Part shown: piece after piece, positions 4,843 through 9,699 of the stretch
How positions within the stretch are numbered: the stretch's first letter is position 1
Layout: each line of letters starts with the position of its first letter
Assembly: GCA_003501525.1 (NCBI GenBank)
Contig: DNPI01000113.1
Span: forward strand, 1,557 to 11,255
Length of the DNA: 9,699 nucleotides
Source: Planctomycetota bacterium
GTDB taxonomy: Bacteria > Planctomycetota > UBA1135
Direction of reading: 5' to 3'
The notes under the pieces: generated by a model
Seen by the model: only the letters and a program-made list of their open reading frames with translations
Databases searched by the model: none
What the model was told of the DNA's origin: nothing
Program-made: the position numbers and the translations under genes

Positions 4843-7263
4843 TTAAATATCGAGGTTGTGCACCTCGTGCGCATGCTTTTCTATGTACTCCCTCCGTGGC
4901 CCCGTTTCGTCCCCCATTAACATAGAAAAAACGCGGTCAGCCTCATAAGCGTCTTCAAGAACTATTCGCCGCATTGTCCTTAAATCTGGGTCCATTGTGG
5001 ACTCCCAAAGCTGGTCGGGATTCATCTCCCCCAACCCCTTGTAGCGCTGCACCTCTATCTTCCCCATCCCGACCTTGCGGATTTCAGAAAGAAGTTGCAA
5101 GGGAGACGTGGCCAAGGCTTCCGTCTTTCCACTTAAAAAGCGTGTCTCTTTGCCCGGAAGCGGCATGCCCGCCTCCTGCGCCGCGGTGAAGGCTTTTTGC
5201 ACGCGATCTCTTTCGTTGAAAGAAAAGGCCAAGTAGTCCGCCGACTCCCTCGGCGTTTCAGACTCGGCCCCCTCCCAAACACCTGCGCCCTTCCTCCCTT
5301 TAATAAACCTCTTCCGAGAAGCCTCGGTCCAAAAGAAGTGGTTTTTCCGCTTCTTCACCTCAACAACCAGCGACATGGGAAGACCTTTTTTGGGGTCGAC
5401 GGCTTCCAGGTAACCCGTCGCGTCAACGCCCCGCCGATCCCCCCTAAACCCCAGAAGCTCTTTTTCAAGGGGCACGAGGGCTTCGGCAAGGTTGGCAAGG
5501 GCCTCCCCCTCTACCGGCTTGCGCTTACCGGGCAACAAGGCGGAAGACCCCAAAACACCCTTTTCAAGGATGGCTCGTCGAAGGGTATCTTCAGAGTGCA
5601 AATAGCGGCCCTTGGAGCGGCCTTTTCCGAAAATTTGGTAAAGGGGTGGGCAGGCAATCCAAATTCTTCCCGCCTCAACGAGCTCCCGCATCTCTCGAAA
5701 GAAAAAGGTCAAGATAAGGGTCCGGATATGGGAGCCGTCGACGTCCGCATCCGTCATTATTATCACCTTCCCATAGCGACACTTTTCCGCATCAAACTCC
5801 TCGCCTATTCCAGCTCCAATTGCCTGAATCATTGTCTGGAGCTCTTGATTGGCAAGAATTCTGTGGGCAGTGTTCTTTTCTACATTAAGAATTTTCCCCT
5901 TTAGCGGAAGAATGGCCTGAAAGCGTCGGTCCCGCCCTGTTTTAGCAGAGCCGCCCGCAGAATCTCCCTCAACAATAAAAAGCTCTGTCTCCTCCCTGTC
6001 CCTTGATTGGCAATCGGACAGCTTGCCCGGCAATGCCCCAGAGGAAAGCGCCCCCTTGCGGCGCACGAGGTCTCTTTGTTTGCGCGCAGCCTCGCGCGCA
6101 TCTCGCGCCAACAGAGCCTTGCGAATAACCGCCCGGCCGGCCTCTGGGTTTTCTTCGAGATACCCCCCAAGGCACTCGTTGACAACTACCTGCACGATAG
6201 AGGTCGCCTCGCGAGAGCCTAGCCGGCCCTTTGTTTGCCCTTCAAACTGGGGGTCGGGAATCTTTAGGGAAATAACGGCGTACAGCCCCGCCTTGTAGTC
6301 ATCTCCAGAGGGGGCCTCGCCCTTCTTAAGGAGATCCGCTTTTTTTATGTGTTGATTCAGGCTGCTGGTTAGGCCCGACCGAAAGCCCGAAAGGTGTGTC
6401 CCCCCGTCCGCAGTGCGGATGTTGTTCGCAAAAGAATAAACCCCCTCGTGCCAATCGGCGGTATAGCGCAAGGCAACCTCAACCCCGTAATCCTTCCCCC
6501 CGTGCTCCACGCTCTTGTTGAAGTGAATGACATCCGTCAGAGCCTCCTTCCCCTTTGTTAAATCTTTTATGTAGGCAACCAGCCCCTCTGGGAAGTGAAA
6601 CGTTTCGCTTTTCTGGGTTCTCGCGTCCTCAAGAATAATCTTGAGCCCCGAGGTCCCCATGAGATATGCCATTTCGCGAAGCCGGTTGTGAACGGTTTCA
6701 TAATCAAAGCCCTCGTGCTGGAAAATTTCCCCATCTGGGCGAAAGGAGACCCGCGTTCCTTGTTTTTTTGTTTTTCCCAACACCTCAAGATCTTCTGCCT
6801 TGTTCCCCCGGGCAAACGAAATCTTGTGCTTTTCCCCCTCCCTGTAAACCTCTACCTCTGTCCACTCGGAGAGGGCGTTAACCACCGAGAGCCCAACCCC
6901 GTGAAGCCCCCCTGAAACAGCGTAGGCTTTGTCGTCAAACTTTCCCCCGGCGTGGAGCTTGGTCATAACAAGCTCTACCGACGAAACCCCGTCCTCGTGC
7001 ATATCAACCGGGATACCTCGCCCGTCGTCCGCCACGGTTGCCGACCCATCTTCGTTCAGGGTTACCGTTACAACCTCACAGTGCCCGGCCAGGGCTTCGT
7101 CCACGGAGTTGTCAACGACCTCCCAAAGCAGGTGGTGGAAACCGGAAAAGGCCGTATCGCCAATGTACATCGCGGGGCGCATACGAACACCCTCCAGGTC
7201 CTTTAGGTGCTGAATTGCTTGGGCGTCGTAGGCCGCGGCCGGTGTTTTTTTCTTTTTTGGCAT
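4843..7263 (-). CDS. gyrB: DNA gyrase subunit B, long form with TOPRIM-region insert
   Basis: GyrB is the ATPase subunit of gyrase, which pairs with GyrA to introduce negative supercoils. The protein has 806 residues. The GHKL ATPase shows EVVDNSVDEALAG at 48-60, DDGRGIPV at 79-86, and GGLHGVGLSVVNALS at 118-132; the transducer lysine loop is GQTK at 342-345. The TOPRIM domain has EGDSAGGSAK at 432-441 and the metal-binding DADVDG at 505-510. QRYKGLGEMNPDQLWE at about 739-754 and the final NLDI are typical. Between about 555 and 725 lies an insert of roughly 160 residues, absent from B. subtilis GyrB but comparable in place and size to the E. coli insert; its sequence is unlike that of E. coli. 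The ATG (7263-7261) is preceded by GGAG (7277-7274) within the end of dciA, three bases after its stop. Gyrase here has no adjacent gyrA in the window. Confidence 0.98.
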   Translation of the reverse strand: MPKKKKTPAAAYDAQAIQHLKDLEGVRMRPAMYIGDTAFSGFHHLLWEVVDNSVDEALAGHCEVVTVTLNEDGSATVADDGRGIPVDMHEDGVSSVELVMTKLHAGGKFDDKAYAVSGGLHGVGLSVVNALSEWTEVEVYREGEKHKISFARGNKAEDLEVLGKTKKQGTRVSFRPDGEIFQHEGFDYETVHNRLREMAYLMGTSGLKIILEDARTQKSETFHFPEGLVAYIKDLTKGKEALTDVIHFNKSVEHGGKDYGVEVALRYTADWHEGVYSFANNIRTADGGTHLSGFRSGLTSSLNQHIKKADLLKKGEAPSGDDYKAGLYAVISLKIPDPQFEGQTKGRLGSREATSIVQVVVNECLGGYLEENPEAGRAVIRKALLARDAREAARKQRDLVRRKGALSSGALPGKLSDCQSRDREETELFIVEGDSAGGSAKTGRDRRFQAILPLKGKILNVEKNTAHRILANQELQTMIQAIGAGIGEEFDAEKCRYGKVIIMTDADVDGSHIRTLILTFFFREMRELVEAGRIWIACPPLYQIFGKGRSKGRYLHSEDTLRRAILEKGVLGSSALLPGKRKPVEGEALANLAEALVPLEKELLGFRGDRRGVDATGYLEAVDPKKGLPMSLVVEVKKRKNHFFWTEASRKRFIKGRKGAGVWEGAESETPRESADYLAFSFNERDRVQKAFTAAQEAGMPLPGKETRFLSGKTEALATSPLQLLSEIRKVGMGKIEVQRYKGLGEMNPDQLWESTMDPDLRTMRRIVLEDAYEADRVFSMLMGDETGPRREYIEKHAHEVHNLDI
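4851..4867. repeat. Hairpin-forming inverted repeat at the gyrB/feoB convergent ends
   Basis: CGAGGT at 4851-4856 and ACCTCG at 4862-4867 form a perfect 6-bp stem with a five-base loop, inside the last codons of gyrB and about 20 bp after the feoB stop. No T-run follows directly on either strand, so it is not a convincing intrinsic terminator, but it is the only hairpin I see where both transcripts need to end. Confidence 0.3.
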
Positions 7264-7266
7264 TTG

Positions 7267-7596
7267 TTATTTGCTCCGAAAATCAATCCGCCGCACAAGG
7301 GGCACCCCGCCCCCTGTTTGGCTGCCCAGCTCTGCATTTAAAAGCCGCAGAAGCTCTGGCCCCCGAAAGCACCGCAGCTCCTCGAGCAACGAGGCCGAGG
7401 TGACCTGAATCGTTAGCTTTCCTCCGCGGAAAGCAGAGGCGTGCACGTGTTGTACAAGGGGCTCGGGAACGATTGCCCCCCAAGCACGAAAAACAGCTCG
7501 GCTTTCCCTGCCCCTCGAAAGGCCGAACTCTTGCATAACCTTTCCGACCAAGTCAAAGGCCGGAACCGGGTCCCAGTTGCGCCGCTCTTTTCCCAA
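7267..7596 (-). CDS. dciA: DciA-like protein (DUF721), predicted replicative helicase operator
   Basis: DciA proteins load or manage the DnaB helicase in bacteria that lack the phage-derived DnaC or DnaI. This 109-residue protein shows the DUF721 pattern: FRAWGAIVPEPLVQHVHA at about 36-53 (conserved Trp W39), then GGKLTIQVTSASLLEELRCF at 58-77, GPELLRLLNAELG at 79-91, and a final VRRIDFR. The long basic N-terminal half-helix seen in many members is short here. The start is TTG at 7596-7594, with AAGG seven bases upstream overlapping the dnaN stop region; the gap to dnaN is nine bases. It sits between dnaN and gyrB, a place usually held by recF. The family match is by eye from a short protein, so the name is likely but not certain; the replication role follows from the family and context. 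Confidence 0.8.
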   Translation of the reverse strand: MGKERRNWDPVPAFDLVGKVMQEFGLSRGRESRAVFRAWGAIVPEPLVQHVHASAFRGGKLTIQVTSASLLEELRCFRGPELLRLLNAELGSQTGGGVPLVRRIDFRSK

Positions 7597-7605
7597 ATTT
7601 CTACC

Positions 7606-8730
7606 TTATGTTTTAGAGAGGGGCATAACAACATAGTCATAGTCCTCGCCCAAAACAAAGCGTGCAGGTTGATCCGCATTTTCAAGCTGCATTTCAATGT
7701 TTTCTTGATGGGCCGCCTTTAAGCCTTCCAAAATAAACGTTGGGTTAAAAGAGGCTTCAAAGTCCTCCCCCGAATAAGAAACCTCAAACTGGGCTGCAGC
7801 TTTCCCGCGGCCTTCGGTCTCGGCGGTAATACCCATGTTGTCTGTTTTTAGCTCGAGCTTAACAGAGGCTGCGCTGTCCTGTGTGAGGTGACTGGCAAGG
7901 CGCAGCTTCCGAGAAAAAGACTCCCTGTGGGCCGCAACCACATGCTTCCCGTTCTGGGGAATAACCTTCTCATACACAGGAAAGTCTCTATCTAAAACTC
8001 TTCCAAAAGACTCGAGCCCACCAACGCGAAAGCCAACGAGATTGCCAAGTAAATAAACCTCAATTTCGGCCCCCTCTTCGTCTTGCCCATAACGCTGGAC
8101 CTGGTCTAAAACCTTAGGCAGCAAAACCGCCCGCTCTATGCCTTCGCCAACATCTGCGGGCCGCTTAATACAGGCAAGCCTGCGCCCGTCCGTGCTAACC
8201 ATCCGCGCTTGCCCCCCTTCAAATTCGAGCAAAACCCCCTCCGTAGCATATTTATTGTCTTGGCTTTTCGATGTAGCAAACCGCGTAGAGCCAACCATAA
8301 GCATAAAGGTTTCTTTCTCTATCCGGGCCGTTGGAGCGCCGTCGAGCTCCGGCACCACGGGAAAAGCTTCCGGCCCGGAACCGCCTGCCCCCGACTCAAG
8401 GCAAACTAGCGAACAATGATCTTCCCCGGCTGTAATTTCACACGCACCCGTGCTTTCCTGGTTTATCGTCACCGTTTCCGATTCTGTGTCCTTAACCACT
8501 TCCACCAACTCGCGACCAGGCAGCACAGTCCACCCTGGAGTCTCAACCTGCACCTGGAGACATGAATAGCGCACAGAAATATCTAAATCAGTGGCCATTA
8601 AAACGACCTGATCGTTCTGTGCTTCAATGAGAACCCCGCCAAGAACTGGGCGCGTAGGCTTTCGCCCAATTGCCATCTCGACTTTTTGGAGTGCGTCACG
8701 AAACGCCAATCGATCAATTAAAAACTTCAT
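7606..8730 (-). CDS. dnaN: DNA polymerase III beta subunit (sliding clamp)
   Basis: The beta clamp encircles DNA and holds polymerase III and other partners. The 374-residue protein has three repeated clamp domains (about 1-120, 130-250 and 255-374). Recognisable segments: MKFLIDRLAFRDALQKVE at the start, ATDLDISVR at 46-54, FPVVPE at 123-128, RFATSK at 150-155, STDGRRLACIKRP at 179-191, LDRDFPVYEKVIP at 246-258, and FNPTFILEGLKAA at 328-340. The C-terminus reads DYDYVVMPLSKT in place of the common YVIMPMRL, but still contributes to the partner-binding pocket. The ATG (8730-8728) has no Shine-Dalgarno sequence upstream; the preceding bases are pyrimidine- and AT-rich with a small CTTTAA/TTAAAG hairpin. 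A TATAAT at 8782-8777 gives it a likely promoter of its own. It is followed closely by dciA and gyrB. Confidence 0.97.
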   Translation of the reverse strand: MKFLIDRLAFRDALQKVEMAIGRKPTRPVLGGVLIEAQNDQVVLMATDLDISVRYSCLQVQVETPGWTVLPGRELVEVVKDTESETVTINQESTGACEITAGEDHCSLVCLESGAGGSGPEAFPVVPELDGAPTARIEKETFMLMVGSTRFATSKSQDNKYATEGVLLEFEGGQARMVSTDGRRLACIKRPADVGEGIERAVLLPKVLDQVQRYGQDEEGAEIEVYLLGNLVGFRVGGLESFGRVLDRDFPVYEKVIPQNGKHVVAAHRESFSRKLRLASHLTQDSAASVKLELKTDNMGITAETEGRGKAAAQFEVSYSGEDFEASFNPTFILEGLKAAHQENIEMQLENADQPARFVLGEDYDYVVMPLSKT

Positions 8731-8741
8731 TTAAGGGGATG

Positions 8742-8756
8742 CTTTAAGGATTAAAG
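8742..8756. repeat. Inverted repeat in the dnaN leader
   Basis: CTTTAA at 8742-8747 and TTAAAG at 8751-8756 form a perfect 6-bp inverted repeat with a three-base loop, 11 bases before the dnaN start codon. In the mRNA it would be a weak AU-rich hairpin occupying the place of a ribosome binding site. It could also add to the easily melted DNA beside the origin. Confidence 0.4.
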
Positions 8757-8776
8757 ATAAAAGAAACAGTAGTCAT

Positions 8777-8803
8777 ATTATAGTGTCCGCCCAAGTGTGG
8801 AAA
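8777..8803 (-). promoter_or_regulatory. Probable dnaN promoter overlapping a DnaA box
   Basis: The minus strand has an exact TATAAT at 8782-8777. The best -35 match is TTTCCA at 8803-8798 with a short 15-base spacer; TTTTCC with 16 is the alternative. Transcription would begin near 8770 and give a leader of about 40 bases before the dnaN ATG. The -35 region lies within the DnaA box at 8804-8796, so DnaA binding could repress or tune dnaN, dciA and gyrB. Only the -10 is strong, and an AT-rich unwinding region could yield the same hexamer by chance. Confidence 0.5.
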
Positions 8804-8804
8804 A
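8796..8804 (-). promoter_or_regulatory. DnaA box TTTTCCACA
   Basis: Exact match to the consensus TTWTNCACA on the minus strand. It overlaps the -35 region of the probable dnaN promoter and is followed, in its own direction, by a GC-rich dozen bases and then CTATAATATGACTACTG, reminiscent of the DnaA box, GC block and trio layout of some origins. Confidence 0.7.
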
Positions 8805-8879
8805 AGGAGAAGGAGGGGACATAAAACATTAAAACAAAAGGACTTATAAATAGGAAAAGGACTTTTTTATCTGTTGAAA

Positions 8880-8888
8880 TGTGGGGAA
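8880..8888 (-). promoter_or_regulatory. Possible weak DnaA box TTCCCCACA
   Basis: Matches TTWTNCACA at seven of nine positions, missing at the third and fourth. It lies beside the AT-rich stretch ending at 8880, between the two exact boxes. Weak boxes of this kind are common in origins, but a single 7/9 match has low weight alone. Confidence 0.35.
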
Positions 8889-8981
8889 ACTATGAGGGGA
8901 ACAAGTTGTTTCTCAACGGTGGTGAGGAAAAAGAGAAGGACGGAAAGAGAAGGGTGGGGAGGAGCGTGGAAAGGGAAGCTG

Positions 8982-8990
8982 TTTTCCACA
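8982..8990 (+). promoter_or_regulatory. DnaA box TTTTCCACA
   Basis: Exact match to the consensus TTWTNCACA on the plus strand, about 30 bp downstream of the dnaA stop codon, and facing the opposite way to the box at 8804-8796. The two exact boxes enclose the purine-rich and AT-rich core of the gap. Confidence 0.7.
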
Positions 8991-9020
8991 AAAAGCAAAC
9001 ACCGGGCCAACAGGTTATTT

Positions 9021-9699
9021 TTAAGCGCGAGCACTCGAAATGGTGCGAACATCGTGCTCTAAATCCTCAAGGAGAAGGTTAAATTCGCTGTCTACCCGGC
9101 GGCGGGAGGAAATTTTTTCGAGGGCGTATACAACAGTAGAGTGATCGCGGCCCCCAAAAAAACTACCGATTTCCTCCAGAGAGAAGGGGGTAAGGGAGCG
9201 AATCAACCACATGGCCACCTGGCGCGGGAAAACAATAGAGTGAGTTCTCCGCCGGGACTGAAGCTCGGCGAGGCGAACGTCGAACCGGCGAGAAACGGCC
9301 TCGACCACGTCTTCTATACGGACGACACGCGCTCTCGCGTGGAGGCGGGGACCAAGAACCTCACGGGCGAGGTCCACAGATATCGCGCGCCCCGTCAGGG
9401 CGGCCATGGCTTGAATCTTAGTGAGCATCCCCTCTAACTCGCGGACATTGTCCTCCACAATTTCGGCCACAAGGTGGGCCACTTCTTCCGGGAGAACAAG
9501 CCCAATTCGCTCCGCTTTTGCGTGCAAAATGGCCACTCGAGTTTCAAAGCAGGGGGCCTCTACCTCCGCGACCAACCCCCACTGGAAGCGACTAACGAGC
9601 CGGTCTTGTAGGGAGGGGATTTCTTCCGGCGGGGCATCGCTGGAAAGGACGATTTGTTTCTTCGCGTTGTGGAGGGCATTAAAGGTGTGAAAAAACTCC
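9021..9699 (-). CDS. dnaA: Chromosomal replication initiator protein DnaA, C-terminal part (cut by window edge)
   Basis: DnaA binds oriC boxes, oligomerises with ATP and opens the duplex. The N-terminus lies beyond base 9699; 225 residues are visible. They begin inside the AAA+ domain just after the Walker B area (EFFHTFNALHNAKKQIVLSS), continue through the DRLVSRFQWGLVAEV segment with the arginine-finger region, and the sensor 2 helix NVRELEGML. The C-terminal DNA-binding domain shows PRQVAMWLIRSLTPFSLEEI and the DnaA-box signature GGRDHSTVVYALEKI about 40 residues before the stop. The TAA is at 9023-9021. No internal start such as that near 9575 is needed, because the frame is open to the edge. 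It is followed by the candidate origin and dnaN, consistent with an origin-proximal cluster. I see no strong intrinsic terminator after it. Confidence 0.97.
   Translation of the reverse strand, partial: EFFHTFNALHNAKKQIVLSSDAPPEEIPSLQDRLVSRFQWGLVAEVEAPCFETRVAILHAKAERIGLVLPEEVAHLVAEIVEDNVRELEGMLTKIQAMAALTGRAISVDLAREVLGPRLHARARVVRIEDVVEAVSRRFDVRLAELQSRRRTHSIVFPRQVAMWLIRSLTPFSLEEIGSFFGGRDHSTVVYALEKISSRRRVDSEFNLLLEDLEHDVRTISSARA

Larger units (their letters stand above)
8731..9020. other. oriC: Candidate chromosomal replication origin (oriC) between dnaA and dnaN
   Basis: This 290-bp non-coding gap lies between dnaA and dnaN, a common place for bacterial oriC. It holds two exact matches to TTTTCCACA, one on each strand (8982-8990 plus; 8804-8796 minus), which fit the DnaA-box consensus TTWTNCACA. 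Weaker boxes are TTCCCCACA (8888-8880, minus) and CTTTCCACG (8973-8965, minus). AT-rich stretches at 8731-8783 and 8821-8880 are candidate unwinding elements. Purines dominate the plus strand: 8799-8819 is an unbroken 21-base purine run, and 8921-8980 has only seven pyrimidines. A palindrome AACAA-G-TTGTT lies at 8900-8910. The GC balance also shifts here, with plus-strand C exceeding G in dnaN but G far exceeding C in the gap. Short open frames on the plus strand here are low-complexity and not convincing. Confidence 0.65.

Noticed and set aside
4851..4867. Intrinsic bidirectional terminator for feoB and gyrB
   Set aside because: A real 6-bp hairpin but no adjacent T-run on either strand; listed only as a repeat.
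5197..5904. Plus-strand open frame of 235 codons
   Set aside because: Lies entirely antisense within gyrB, whose protein is intact and conserved; the translation resembles no family and is a by-product of gyrB codon use.
8874..9062. Plus-strand open frames of 60-70 codons in the dnaA-dnaN gap
   Set aside because: Arise from the purine-rich tract (Lys, Arg, Glu, Gly codons), run into antisense dnaA and show no recognisable domain.
1..9699. Mobile elements, CRISPR arrays, tRNA or rRNA genes
   Set aside because: No transposase, integrase, regularly spaced repeats or RNA-gene signatures were seen; nearly all of the window is occupied by recognised core genes.

Overview
This window carries bacterial core genes in two blocks, with no tRNA, rRNA, CRISPR array or mobile element that I can see. 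The organism cannot be named with confidence. G+C is moderate (roughly half by eye), proline is often CCC, and TTG or GTG starts are common. The DnaN and RF2 sequences loosely resemble the Planctomycetota/PVC group, but this is only an impression. The 5'-dnaA-dnaN-dciA-gyrB-3' order (minus strand) marks the region as chromosomal and close to the replication origin.

Layout from left to right. On the minus strand at 1-2652 is a tightly packed four-gene cluster transcribed leftwards: rpiA, a stand-alone HD-type (p)ppGpp hydrolase, prfB and purH (cut by the left edge). rpiA/hydrolase overlap as ATGA, hydrolase/prfB as TTGA, and prfB/purH are one base apart. prfB needs a programmed +1 frameshift at CTT TGA C to give a 365-residue RF2. 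Divergent from it on the plus strand at 2692-4832 is feoA-feoB (overlapping GTGA), a ferrous iron uptake pair whose FeoB is short and lacks most of the helical domain behind the G domain. feoB meets gyrB tail to tail, 10 bp apart.

On the minus strand at 4843-9699 is the replication cluster: gyrB, dciA (DUF721), dnaN, a non-coding gap of 290 bp, and the 3' two-thirds or so of dnaA (cut by the right edge). The gap holds two exact DnaA-box matches (TTTTCCACA) in opposite orientations, AT-rich stretches, a strongly purine-rich plus strand and a probable dnaN promoter whose -35 region overlaps one DnaA box. It is the best oriC candidate here.

I found no clearly new multi-gene system. The observations most worth checking are the RF2 frameshift together with an SPY (not SPF) codon-recognition tripeptide, the unusual FeoB, the hairpin enclosing the rpiA start codon, the origin architecture, and the coupling of alarmone hydrolysis to RF2 and purine synthesis in one operon.
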